A stretch of 64,000 bases of DNA from Phascolomyces articulosus (lineage: Eukaryota; Mucoromycota; Mucoromycetes; Mucorales; Lichtheimiaceae), in contig JAIXMP010000010.1 in NCBI GenBank assembly GCA_025677815.1, positions 1,240,001 to 1,304,000 of the forward strand. The letters are read 5' to 3'. The translations under genes and the position numbers were made by a program. This document shows, piece after piece, positions 33,628 through 46,700 of this stretch. The notes under the pieces are model-generated. The model did no database searches, was not told the DNA's origin, and worked only from the letters and a program-made list of their open reading frames with translations. Position 1 is the first letter of the stretch. Every line of letters begins with the position of its first letter.

Positions 33628-35988
33628 TTAAAGGGCTGCTTTCTTTCGTTTCATAGCCCATTTCTTTCCATTGATACGAATGACAATCATGTTTGCTGAA
33701 ATTAAAAGCATGATTGCACCACAAACTGTATAAAGAATACCAGGACCTAAGGCTCGTTCGATATCGGAAGCGATCAATGAACCTATACCAGCCATAATGT
33801 AACGTACAAAGTTGTTACAGGCTAAAGAAAAACAAGGAAGAAACTCCTTAGAAACGAATTATACGGTTTTTTATGTCGAATCATCATTTCAGATTCTTTG
33901 GTAAGTGTGCTATTAATGGCTTACCAGTGACAGCAGCGCCTTGATTTGAAAAACAATCCACAAGATAAGCGGAGACCGTTACATTTGGTACCATGAGGGC
34001 AAAGCCAACTAATAGTATAATTTTATAAATTAGAATATACATGACTGTTTGGAATAAAAATACATACCAAAAAAGATGCACACTAAACCAACGCCATAAT
34101 GAACATTTCCTTGAACACACCATCCAAATGCAACAAATGCAAAAAGTTGAAGCACAAGCGAGACATAAAAGACAGGTCCACCAAGACGCATTTCAGCACG
34201 GATTTCATCGTTGTTCTTGACTTTAGTGACGTGTTTCTTATAAGTAGCATCGGAAAATCTACCACCTGAAATTCCACCTAGAATGCCACCAGCTGCCAAT
34301 GGAAGATAACATAAACCGACCGTACCAGAATCAAGGCCATATTGATTTGTGTAAATTCTTGTAAAGTTGGTATTGATCAAATAATAGACAAGGAAACTAA
34401 TAACAAAAAAAATTAGTACTTTATTTTACAGGTTACAAATTTCAGATTAGCAAGACTTACAGAATACCAACAAAGGATACAGCAAGTATAATATTTGGGA
34501 AACGAAACAATTGAAGAGGACCCAAGAGTGCATTAATATTAGTCTTCCTTTTGTTGTTACTGGTAGTCTTTCCAGTTTTAACTGAAGGATAATTGCTTTG
34601 TTTTTCATCGGTTTGTTCTTCCGCATCTTTGACTTGTTTTTCTGATGGTCTCCATGTTTCTGGTAAAACCAAAAGAATACCAAGCCAAATACAAAAGGCA
34701 AATATGGCCAAGAACCAAAACGTACTTCTCCAACCAAGTCCTTGGTTTAAATATCCGCCAATAATTGGGCTATTGTTTGTTGATAATCCGTCAGAAATAC
34801 GAAACACGTGTGAAATGCAAAGTCAATTTCTTGCTTCAAAATATTCTATAAACTTTCTTTAAAAGAAAACTAAACTTACGCAAGAGCAGGTCCAAGCAAG
34901 GGTCCTGCTGTATAATAAGCAAAAGCACGTCCTCGCTGGTGCGTTTCAAATATATCACTAATAGTCATATATTGCAGTGTTAGCTATTGAAAGGATAACT
35001 GTATACTTGTATAAATATTTGATAAAAGATATAGCTTACGAAATCGTTCCGGCACCCATGCTCATGACCTTACAATTTAATTGCCTATTATGTCAGCGAT
35101 TTATTTCCGCAAATAGGATTGGAGTTGCACAAAAGATATACACATATATCTATTAACACATGGAAATGGAATCATATACTTACAGATGAAGAACCGATTG
35201 CACTCACGGCTCGAAATGCAATAAACATTCCAATGTTTACAGATATAGCACAGCAAATACTTCCAATAACGGAAATAAAGAATGAGACAAGGTAGATAGG
35301 TCGACGTCCAAAACGATCACCTAACATGGCCCATGGAAGTGGAAAAAACGCAGTGACAAAAGTAAATACACTCAATGAAGCATTAATTGAAGTATCGGTT
35401 GTGTTGAGTGCTTTTTGCATATCAACAAGAGCCGGATACTATTGTTATTTAATATAAAAATTTTGCTTGGTTAGATAAATTGCTGTTTAAAGTAGTAATA
35501 AAGAGTATAATATATATATATATATATATATACGTACATAGATCGTGGTAGCAACAGGAGATCTATAATAATCCCGGGCACAATTTAGCATAGTGTCATC
35601 ATATCAACAAAAGCATCTACACTACAACAGCAAAAAATAAAATAGTAACGTACATTGTTCCAGCAATTGCGACAACGAGTAAAATCATGGATTTTTTAAA
35701 CATTGTATAATCTCTTGGGTCAAAAATTTGTTCTTTTTTGCCAATACTAAGTAGATCCTTATTATACCAAGGAATAGAAGTTGTTGTTAATGGTGGTTCT
35801 TTTACAGTAGCTGTTACTTGATCAGAATCTGCATGTCGTAAAGGAGGTCTCTTCGTCTCTCCATCATGCATCGTTCGAGCATCGTCGTCATCATCCATAT
35901 CATCATTTGTATGTCTTGCATGATTATTTATAATTTCTAGTGGAGGTGGTGCTATTGTTATTGACTGATGATGCTGTAGTGGTGGCAT
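33628..35988 (-). CDS. MFS transporter, DHA1 drug:H+ antiporter type (QDR/DTR1-like)
   Basis: Twelve-TM major facilitator, 545 residues in nine exons: 35988-35654, 35562-35538, 35438-35184, 35068-35040, 34957-34880, 34769-34461, 34396-34068, 34008-33925, 33821-33628. All phases close. The long hydrophilic N-terminus (about 90 residues, Asp/His-rich) precedes TM1 (MILLVVAIAGTMISPVATTI). The MFS loop motif LGDRFGRRP is between TM2 and TM3. The DHA1 motif C region reads ETHQRGRAFAYYTAGPLLGP then PIIGGYLNQGLGWR. A charged, Lys/Glu-rich central loop lies between TM6 and TM7. This pattern fits the fungal Qdr/Aqr1/Dtr1 group exporting weak acids, polyamines or drugs. The substrate cannot be read off. 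Splicing depends on two very small exons (25 and 29 bases). Confidence 0.92.
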
Positions 35989-36838
35989 AGTTCAGAAGTT
36001 ATATAAAGTTATCGAGATTAGGGTATATAATGTTGTATTTTTTTTAAAAAAAAAGAACAGAAAGTGAAAAAATAAATCGGAAATAAAACTGTAAAAGAAG
36101 CTTTTTTTATTATGATTCTTTATATACGTGCATTCTGATCAATCCCAAAAAAAAGGTACCTGTGGCGTTTTAGATCCAGCGAAATCCTTTTTCCGTTTCC
36201 GAATATATGTTTTTATGAGGGTAGGGTCAAAAGCGGTCTTATTACTTAAGTATGGTCTATAAGTTTCAGCTCCATATTTATTTGGGGAAATAAAACAAAT
36301 GCAACTTTTTTAATCTATTTTATGATCATTCTCACCTTCTTGAAACCCTGGTAATATATTCATGCCTGATTATATAAATAATTCTTATATCATCAGCTTT
36401 CCTCCTTTTTGTTTTCTATTCTTATACCTCTTTGATCTGGTCACTGATCAACTGAAAAGCGCATGATATAGAAAATTCATCTCAAGTCTTCTTTTTTCCT
36501 CGGCCGCCGTTTATACAGCGGACCATTAATTATTATGAACTCGTGTAACAAGGTTTCATTTCTTTTCAACGCATCAAAACTTGCCAAGACGATCCTCTGA
36601 ATTCTTGTCATTATCATTGATAATCTTTGTATATAATATATCTAAAGTACCATCCAGCATTAGAATACATATACAATGCTTAAGTATGACAATACAAAGT
36701 TAGAATGACGGTACATAATTTTATACCATAAAAAAGTTTCAATGAAGAACACAGTTGTATTAATCTACTGTTGTAATAGACTAGGTAGATTGAACCCCGG
36801 AAACACGTTTTCCCTTTTTGTTGTTGTATATTTTAGTG

Positions 36839-37045
36839 CTACTCTACCGGATAGAAACAACTCAACCTGCGCGATCCAAAATCAACAAATGTAACAGAAA
36901 TAGGCTCTTTTTGATCAATGGTAAAAACATTACACTGTAACAACTTTTTCCCAGAATTTTTTTTATCTTCCAATCGGTAAAACTTCTTTTTCCATCTTCC
37001 ATGATTCCATCGTGATGGTCTTGATAGATATCGTGGACCAAACAA
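36839..37045 (-). pseudogene. orphan coding-like fragment
   Basis: Sixty-eight codons ending in a stop, polar and protein-like (SRPSRWNHGRWKKKFYRLED, then QCNVFTIDQKEPISVTFVDF, then GSRRLSCFYPVE). No start context, flanking exons or recognised domain. It may be the end of a mobile-element or duplicated gene. Weak call. Confidence 0.25.
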
Positions 37046-37373
37046 ATATACACAGTTATTCTGAAAATTTCACTATCATAACAAGCTTACATTCACACAA
37101 TCAATGCGGGTAAAAATTAAAATAACAATAAAAAAAATGCCATACCTATACCATTGATTTTCCAAATACTTTAGGTAGCACGTAAGGAAGTTATGTGTGT
37201 GTAGGTGTATCAAAATTCTTAAAAATGTCTATCGTTAATCATTTTAGAAAAAGTAAATTCAGAATATATACATAGTATATTCACATATTTGAAGATACAA
37301 TATCCAGCAAATCTGAATTTTTTTTGAAATACATTTCAAATGTTTTTGGCTTTTTTTTTTTTTCAAGATGTAT

Positions 37374-37511
37374 TCAAATCTGGTTTTTTAGAATACTTTT
37401 GGAATATTTTTTTTGAATCTGTTTTACATATCTTGAATCAATTTTGCATCTTTTTATACATCTTGAATTTATTTTACATCTTCGAGTATACACTGAATTT
37501 ATTTTTCCTAA
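37374..37511. repeat. degenerate short tandem repeat
   Basis: Successive imperfect units of roughly 20-28 bases built on TTTACATCTTGAATTTATT-like sequence (for example near 37427, 37456, 37476). The open frames across it on both strands are by-products. Confidence 0.5.
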
Positions 37512-39654
37512 GGTGCAAATGATCATATATCTCTTGATATTTGATCCTTGAGCAACAATAAATTTTATAATCAAATCCTGCAATATGGATGTTCTATGAT
37601 GGTTTATTTTATATTAGGCATTGCATCAGATGTATCAAATACCGGATCAGGCTTTTGTTTCCAATAAAAACAGTTAAAAAAACAATGTCTAGTGTACCAT
37701 TATTGGAGGTGAGAAAAAAACCGGAGAGGGATATACCGAATGGCATGGAAGCATGATATTCTGGCACAAACACATCAACACACATATTGGATCAATGCTA
37801 ATAACTTGTCAAACAATGATGTAAGGTTCATCCGGTTAAATATTTTTCATGCAAATTTATTAAATCTTGTTGACAATAAATAATGCTCCTTTATTGAAAA
37901 TCATCTTCTCAGATTTTATTTATTCATAACTACATACTCTGAGAGGCGCCATTGCTATATTACATCGTTTAAACGGTCGAAAAATATGTAATGTGATGTT
38001 GCTTTGAAGGTCTAAATAGATACAATGATTGCATCTTTTTATATGAATCTATCGATTTTTTTTATAAATATGATCCCCTAGCAATTTTTATATGGGTATT
38101 ATTATGGTGATCTTTGTATATTTTTATATTTAAAATGTATGTCTATTCAAAATAAGGTTTTGATATGTTATATAATAGTTATAGTACTTGTACGACATGA
38201 AATACTTTTGCCGAAGAATAGAGGTATTGGGGACCGAAAAGGATTGAAGGTTTACCCACAGTAAATTGTGGAGATACACCAAGGTGTATAACACATATAA
38301 ATATACATGGGATGGCTTCATATTATAAACAGTAGAACTCTAGGAAACAATCATGGAGGAAATTACATTTTAAATTATGATTATTTAATGTTTTACCGTT
38401 AGAATATATTTTTTTGTGGGTGCTGTATTATATCCATTATAAATGATGGCTGCCTGCTGCTATAGTAAGTTGAATACACCAGCACTACTTTATATCAATA
38501 TACTGCACGATGCCGGGATATGTATCATAATATTAGGCACGCAGAGGGTATTATAGTAAGGCATTATTACCAGACACTGTAATACGGCGCCTTAAGGCAT
38601 TGTAAAGCAATATATTATAAGTAAACTTTCGCATTATAAACATTTTATCTGTATGAAAAGCATTTATTAGTAGAGCTTATAATACTTACTTTCCCACACT
38701 TTATGGAATGTACATGGTGGCAGCATACTCTTGAGCAAGATGCAACAAGTTAAGGTAAATATGTAAACACAAGAATCACCATTCATGGCATTCAGAAATA
38801 TAAGCCCTATAAGGCAAATGTGCTATCTATACAGTGAAATAATTTGGAATTATACTTGACTTCCTTATAGGAAATGTAAACCTTTGAAAATCTGACTGAA
38901 TCCGTGTAGATAAGTAGATAATAGTACACAGGGTCATAGGTAGTTATAACTATAATATACCTGCTGGATGAAATCATTTTTTCTTCCTTTATATTTTTTT
39001 AATAATTCATAGTTGTTTAGTCTTTCTGTTTTATCATATGTCTGAATAGTAGTATGCTTAATACTTATAGGGTAAATCTTCCTTTTTTTTTAATTGGGGC
39101 TAAAAAAAAAGTGGGGTAAAATAACTTGGGTGGAGAAATATTGTGTTTTTCTTGGTACAAGAGCTGTAAATGGACATTGGTTAAGATTATACATTATGCA
39201 ACAGGTGCTTGTCAAGCAACGTAATTTTTATTACTAAAGCACCGATATAATGTACCCATATAGTAAAAAGAAGTTGGAAGAACAAAAAGTCTCATGGTGG
39301 ACGAATTTTTGTCATAGTTTTGATAATTATTCATATACTTTTCTCATATTCAAGTTCATTGTATAGATCCAACTGTTATGGATATTAAAAGGTATGGATA
39401 TAGGTAGTGTATAACCCATCCATTTCTGCAGATTTATAGGCCATATATTCTTATTTTGACGAATGTCAGCAAAAAATATTGCGTGGGGAAAAATATCTTA
39501 TGACTTAGTAATCTGTGATTCACCCCATTTATTATGCATAAAAGCATTTTGCTTTGGTCCTATTTTGTGATAATCCGATTTTTCTTCACTTCATAAACTA
39601 TCTGATATACCTACTTTTTCTCTTTTATTCTATTATACATTACACTCTTAAAAA

Positions 39655-40830
39655 ATGCAATTACCTTCAGCAGAATTCTTCCTGTTAACTATCCCAGAAC
39701 CACATATTCTTCTCATCACAATCAATCGTCCAAAACAATTCAATGCTCTGAATCCCGAAGCTAACTTTGAAATGTCGAGAATTTTAGACTGGGCTGAAGA
39801 CACTGACGAGATTTGGTGTATAATTGTAAGTTTAAAAAAAAGAAGAACGCGAAGAGAATGAAAGTTCTAGACTAAAGAAAAACAAGATATAGCTTTTTGT
39901 AATATTGACATGATATATACTTTTTTTTCATTAATTAACATAATAGCTCACAGGCACAGGAGGTAAAGCTTTTTGTGCAGGTATGGATCTTGTAAACTGG
40001 AACAAGGACAGAAGCAATGGTAAGAACAATCAAGGTAGTGGTGAAACTATGCCTCCAACTGGTTTTGGTGGTTTAAGTAACCGTGGTTTGGCAAGAAAGC
40101 CTATAATTGCTGCTGTGGATGGTTATGCACTTGGTAAGTTTCTATATTTGTCACCTAAATACTTATTGTGGTTTATGTTGCTATGTTTTACACGTCTCAT
40201 CTCATCTCCATGGTAATTATAATTGATATCATATTGTATTAATATAGGTGGTGGTTCTGAAATGGTACTTGCATGTAATATTGTCGTAGCAACCAAGAGA
40301 TCCAAGTTTGGTTTGCCTGAAGGTAAAAAAAAAATAATCTCTTTCATTTAACAAATAAATTGTTGGTATAATATCCCAATGGTTAATGACCCATAATAAT
40401 AACAATAATAGTCAAACGTGGTGTTACAATTGCTGCCGGTGGTTTGGCACGACTGGCTCGCGCTGTCAGTTATCAAGTTGTAAGTGAAATTGCACTCACT
40501 GGCCGACACCTTACTGCTGAAGAATTCAAGAAATACGATCTTGTCAATGAAGTTGTCGAAAATGATGTTGATATTGTCCAAGCTGCTCTCGTTTGGGCAA
40601 GAAAGATCATTGCCAACAGTCCTGATGCCGTCTTCATTACCAAGTTTGGTATCATGTTGGCCATGGAAAGAGCTTCCATGGAAGGAGCTACCAATGAATG
40701 GATGGCCTCAGAAGAAGCTATTACCTGGAGAGGTGGCGAAAATCTTGCCGAAGGTTTGGATGCCTTTGCTAATAAGAGAGCACCTCAATGGAAGAATCCT
40801 GCACCACTCAAGAACAAGAGCAAGTTGTAG
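39655..40830 (+). CDS. enoyl-CoA hydratase/isomerase (crotonase), PTS1-bearing
   Basis: Hydrates trans-2-enoyl-CoA in fatty-acid beta-oxidation. Four exons (39655-39825, 39947-40133, 40248-40322, 40412-40830), 283 residues. Crotonase features: INRPKQFNALNPE at the N-terminus, the oxyanion-loop block TGTGGKAFCAGMDL, and VDGYALGGGSEMVLACNI. Both catalytic glutamates of true hydratases are present: Glu124 (GGGSE) and Glu144 (GLPEV), 20 residues apart as in the rat enzyme. The protein ends KNKSKL, so a canonical SKL peroxisomal signal is present and there is no mitochondrial presequence. A peroxisomal beta-oxidation role is inferred. It could act on short-chain or branched substrates; the Asn/Gly-rich insertion (DRSNGKNNQGSGETMP) is unusual. 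Confidence 0.94.
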
Positions 40831-41050
40831 ATTATATGAAAAACAAGAAAGAAAGAAAATCTATTATAATGTGATATATAATATTACATAATATAACAAT
40901 TACGAAATGTATATTTTTAAAAGAAAAATAAGAAAAAAAATGAATCTATTATGCTTTTTCTGTTGTTGTTTGCCATTGTTATTAAGATATATAATATGTG
41001 TTTTGGAGTGCGTTTTTGATGAGGATGTTGTAAAAATAAGAGGGACTTTC

Positions 41051-41490
41051 TTAAAAGCTTCCACGACGTTGTAAATGTTCTCGTGCTGATGTACGAAAGG
41101 GGTATCCTGTACTCTAAAGAAACATTTGCATCATCAGCGCGTTATATTAATTTTTCGCTTTATCAATGGAAATATTTAAATACAAAAAGAAAATAAGACA
41201 CTTCTTACACTTTGTGCTTCTGCTTCCGCAATACGTTCCAATGGAATAAAAATGACTAAATAGGATGCTGCAATCGCAATTAAAATATAGAGGGCTGTTT
41301 TCTAATAGATATATAAAATTTTATTCCATATATTTTTTATTTACATGGAGGTTAGTCTTTGAAAAAAAAAGTCTATTGCTGATGAACGTTAAAAAAAATA
41401 TACCTCTTCTAATAAAAGATTAAAAAGGCCGAACGATGCAGTCAAGTAACCCAACCAAAAGGCTAGAATAACTCCTGCGAGTTTTCGCAT
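41051..41490 (-). CDS. small two-TM membrane protein, 80 residues
   Basis: Three exons, 41490-41404, 41301-41209, 41113-41051, joined in phase 0 at every intron. Each donor is GTA-type (GTATAT, GTAAGA) and each acceptor TTAG. The product has two hydrophobic helices (KLAGVILAFWLGYLTASFGL; ALYILIAIAASYLVIFIPL) and a short basic tail ending ARENLQRRG-like (REHLQRRGSF). The frame is open upstream of the ATG, so a longer N-terminus by another exon cannot be excluded. It is too short for automatic gene callers and was found by exon joining. No family recognised. Tail-to-tail with the enoyl-CoA hydratase. Confidence 0.65.
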
Positions 41491-42701
41491 ACGCTTTATA
41501 TGAAATGAATTGCTATCAAGTTGGACATTCAGACCCGATCTTGACGATGCAAAAAGAAAAAGAAAAAAGAGAGAGGAAAGAAGAATTAGGTCTGTGTTAA
41601 TATATAAAAATAAACGCCAAAAAAAAAGGAATATCTGTCTTTAATATATGTTACAACGCGTGGAATGTGCTACATGAACAAGCGGAAGAGAAATAAACTG
41701 ATTGCTTTTTTTAATTGGTTCTATATGAGAAATAGTATTGAGCATTAATGTATCTATATTACTTACTCAATCCCGTTATATAATATTGACGATATATATG
41801 AATGGTTACTATCATTGCTATTGCGTGTATGAAATTATTAAACTAATAACGTTATTAGGATTTCTGCTGTAAGTGTATACCTGCTCATCAGTTAATTAAT
41901 ACTAACTTTATTATATAGAGTATTATTTGTCATTATACAAATATAAATACTTGAAGATATGATATGATACTTGTATTCGTATGAAGGAATCAAGAATTAT
42001 ATCGTCTACAGTTTTATTGCTTTAATGTCTTGGATCCATTTTCTCTTTCTCTTGAAAGATATGAATGGTATATGTAATTAGTATTAAATATTGAAACTCT
42101 CCTACAGGTATATGAGTTACTATCTACTATACCTATTCAATCAGTGCTCCTTCATAGCGAAGCTGATTAATTCTAACAATTTATGGAACTTGACTATCGT
42201 AATCATGCTCTTTTTAGCAAAAAACAAATCGTGTGACCAAGACAATAAGAATAGCTGACTTGAATCATCAAACTTTTGAAACTCTTCGGGTTATTCTGAC
42301 GACACACTGTTTATATTGTTATTGTCATACGTAACGGGGTGTATAAATCATCTTTATCGTTACTATTACCAAATTGTTTATAGTATTACATACTAGTGAG
42401 TTTTAACAATAAGAAATTTCCAAATGAACCTCCCTAATAACTTTCTTTTTTTATTAAAGTTCAAAATCGTGTTATCAATATGACATTCCTGAAAAAGTTG
42501 GAGCAATATGTCACGTGTGTATTAGGGAACACGCTTAAACTCTAAGTTCCCGCTGAAGCTCCATAAAAAGTCAGCTTTTCTCGGTAGTATCTTTTCAAAA
42601 GGAAGCTTTCTTTTTTTTTTATTTTTTATTTTGTTGGTTGGTTGTTTCTTTGTTTTGTTTGAACAAAAGGGAAAACATGAAAGTTGCGATCAACGCTCAT
42701 T
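41491..42701. other. intergenic between small membrane protein and sorting nexin
   Basis: Divergent upstream regions of the two genes. A T-rich tract (42609-42660) lies just before the nexin start. No gene seen. Confidence 0.55.
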
Positions 42702-43679
42702 ATGCCCAAAGTTTTACTTGAAAAATCGCATTCGATATTCTTGACTGTTTCCACCATTGCCATCACGGTACTTATAACAGCAATATGGCCACAAACACTC
42801 CATTATCTCTTTTGGGCAGTCAAACTTGTTCTGGGCACTGTTCTATCCCTTGTGCTGTTCAACATTATCGTTCTATATATATATGTCAAATATTTTGTTT
42901 CACCATCTCAAAGCAACCGAAGGAAACAACGCCAACGCGATTTTCGACCATTTAAATTTGCCCATGTTTCTACATGGCCTCAACGACAACAGCAACGTTT
43001 ACAAGATAATACCATAGAAGTACCATTGCCGATCGCGCCCGAGTCTGAAGAGATATCAGAAGCCTTTGAAGAACTAATATCGTATGTACTTCGTGATTTT
43101 ATTGATTATTGGTTCGCTTATGTAGCTGGGCCGATGGAAGTATCGTTTCGCAAGTCTGTGGATAAAATCATTCGATCGGCAGCACTTGCTCTCAAGCAAC
43201 GGATCCAGGAGGCCGATCTATTCGGAATTCTTGTCAATCGTCTTGTCCCGCTTGTAACGGCGCATATCTCAGAATTCCGAGCTGCCGAGATATCATTGCG
43301 TGGAAAGTCCTTGGAACGGTCCCTTACACAATCGGATGAGCTGGATCTATTATTGGCGTCTCAATTTCGTGGCGGTAAACTGCATTCGGCTTTGACCACG
43401 GCTGCCATGACAACCAAACCAACCGAAGTCGTTCATTTACGCCAAATTGTAGAACGTGTATTACCCTACGTTTTGGATAAGAAGGAACTGGATAGTGGCC
43501 CAGTAAGTGTCATTGTACGTGAACTTGTTTCTTGTGCCGTATTACAACCTGTCATGAATATGATTGCAGAACCGGATTTCTGGAATCAAACAATCGATAG
43601 TTATGTAAGTTTACTCTCTTCCCCTATTTATATATTTATTTCTCGTTAAAATCATTCAAAATCATATATTCATATATAA

Positions 43680-43727
<48 letters not shown>

Positions 43728-46700
43728 ATACTCAACTTTTTTCTACTTTTTCATTTTACCTGATAGTTGGGAAAAGCTATACGAGAGCAGTAAGTGATTT
43801 ATAATTCGTGGGAAATCCGTGTGTGACATATGAAAAGCGACTGATATCATAATTCTCGTACTCATTCATTTTTCCATTTTTTAATTTTCTAGAAAAATGG
43901 TACGAAAGCTACGCGAAGTTCTAAATAGGCATTCGACCGATTTGGATGAGGTGGTGGAAGAACTTGCGGATGGAGATTCTCGGTCAGCACTTCCTAGTGG
44001 GAAACCGCGTCGACCTAGTCTTATGCAGATGAATTCTCTATCTTCTATGTTTGGTGATCAATGGGAGGATGAAGTAGATACTGGCAAACAACGTGGATTT
44101 GGTAGTATTAAAATGGGTAGACGCACTTTTCAAGATTTTTTGAGAATGATCGAGGAAGAGAAAAATCTATTGGAACTCAAACGTGTTCGAAACGATATTG
44201 TGACACAGATTCGCAAGAAGCGTGCATTAATTCGTATGTAAAAAAAAATAGAAACAGCGAAGAGGTTGAGGACATCCATTCTAGTCCATATGGTCTAGTG
44301 AGGGTGATGATGAGAGGATCATGGTTATCTAAAACATATTGAATGGAATATTCTTTATTAGATGATCGAGATCCAGAAGAAATCATTGATGGAGAAAAAG
44401 TAGATGATGTTATTGTTTACCTAAACCGTCTTAGTGTTGCAAAGAAACGAGTCGATAAAAGGATTGCTGTATTGACAGGTGAAAATTATGATGGTCGCAA
44501 GGGTTCACGTTCACAATTCTTTTCTTCTTCTTCCTCTCGTCGAAAACCAAGTGAATCCAATGCAACACAGCCTTTTGGTTTTAACCTTTACGACATTCTC
44601 ACGAATACAGCCGGTTTATCTTATTTTATGGAGTTTATGGATCGACGTGGTGATATGATGAAACTGCAATTCTGGTTGATTATTGAAGGTTTCAAAAACT
44701 CGGAAATGGCAGGTGCACGCGATGATTCAACTTTTTTACAAGACGTTCGTATGGTTTATGACATGTATTTATCCGAAAGTGCTCCTCATCGATTACCCAT
44801 ATCTGCCCAACTCAGTGTGGACTTGAACAAAGCCATTGAAGCTGCCCAGCGATGTGTGGACGATCGTGAAGAAGGCAATGTCTATACACTTGTCCAGGAA
44901 ATGCGACAGCGACTTTATCAGATACAGCAACATATCTTCTGGCAACTTGAAAAAGAACATTTTCCCTATTTTAAACGTTCCGATTTATATTTCAAATACC
45001 TCGCCACTACTCCCAACTCAGCCCCAGATACTATACCTGAGCGACGCAGTTTAGATGAGGCAACATTCTTCCGTCAACAAAGTAGCAGTGATACATTTAA
45101 CGAGAATATCAATAAAACTAATGATAATAATGATACACCGCGACGCCAAATTAGTCAAACAAGCAGTAGTGGTAGTACAGCACCATCTGGAGAAAAAGCT
45201 GTATTGGAATCGAGACCATTGGAAAGAACGGCATCCGCTAGTCTGGCCAAAAAGAAACCGTGGGATATCACCGAGGCAACACCCAAAGCAGATTCTGATA
45301 CCGAAGTGAGTGGCCCAAAGAAAAAGAGATCCGAGAAAGCATTAAATAAACCACCTGTGAATCGTACCCGAGGGCATGTTCGAGCTATTTCTGAGACAGC
45401 CCATACGAGTAGTGGTATGGGACGTTTTCTCAATTTGGGTAAAATGGTTGGATCGGCCAATGAATGGTGGCATACGCACGACTATTTGCAACGAACAAAA
45501 AACCGGCCGAATGTTGATGAAACGGATACCAATGATGATGATAATAAGCATGGAATTATTCAATCACCAGAAGATACAGCGGATGAGTTGACAGAGGAAG
45601 AGGAAGAGGAAGATCATGAAGATGAGTCAGCACCTAGGCCTACTCGACAATTGGTACGAAGCAACACAGTAGAAGCCGTTGAAGCCGAATTACAATCGAT
45701 TATTGATGGACATGATGCTGTGGATGACCCATCCGATAGTAAAGCTGGACGTAGAAAGAGTGCACCACCGTCTCCAAGAAAAAAGCAATTGCCACAACAG
45801 CAACCGCCTTTTCTTTTATATGGACCACAAGGAACTAAATCTACCATGGCGCTTCCAGTTCAAAATGATTATGCACTACCTTCATGGACCTCTTCTGGTG
45901 GGTCTAATACAATTGGTGAAGTCGCTCATGATCGTTTCGATGATACCCATTCATCTTCATCTTCATTGAGCAAGAAAACAGCACCTTTACCGACATCCAA
46001 GAATGATGATGAGGATCCAGTAGTCGTAGACAAGGAAGAGGAAACGTCTAATGTTCATTTAGCTCCTCCTGGGGATTTGATGTTGGCAGTCAAGGTTGAA
46101 AAATTATCGGAAGAAATGGAAAAGTTGATGCAACAAGAAGCTATTGTGGATGCACTTATCAAGAAGGCTGAGGCGAAAAACAAAGTGGACGAACTACGCA
46201 TTCTCAAGAAAAGTAAGAATATGTTCCGTCGTGAATTACAACAAATCAAGTACCAAAAGAGTCAATATGAGCTGCAAGAATCTGAAAATGTTCTTGTTCC
46301 CGTAAGTAAATAAAAAAAGAGAGGGAAGAAAGAAGGAAAAGGCTTTTGTTGTTATACAGCCCTATGCATGCTGCATAACTCTTGTGCACATAACATAACT
46401 CACGTACTTATATGCACGCATATTTATCGTTTCTTTATTATAATTATTACCAATAGGAACGAACCAAGATCAGCATTACAAGCTCTACCATTGGATCGGA
46501 TAGCTATGGTGAATTTGCTCTTTACGTCATTGAAATACAACAACTTGGCGTCGATGGGAATTACGGCTCTGGATGGATTGTGGCACGACGTTATAGTGAA
46601 TTTTTTGCATTGCATCAAAAGCTAAAAGCCCATCATTCTGTAGTTAAGTTACTTGAATTTCCATCCAAATGGCCATTGTTACGTCTGCAAAGATCATTTG

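Larger units (their letters stand above)
35989..39654. other. intergenic, 3.7 kb
   Basis: Transporter promoter at the left end and enoyl-CoA hydratase promoter at the right end (T-rich, 39560-39640). Between them is AT-rich DNA with an orphan open stretch and a degenerate repeat (listed separately). A 36-codon plus stretch near 38443-38555 (AACCYSKLNTPALLY) is protein-like but isolated. Confidence 0.5.

Noticed and set aside
44343..46313. Start of a separate 656-residue protein at 44343
   Set aside because: A TTAG acceptor at 44360-44361 joins this frame in phase to the upstream exon; it is the RGS-containing exon of the sorting nexin.
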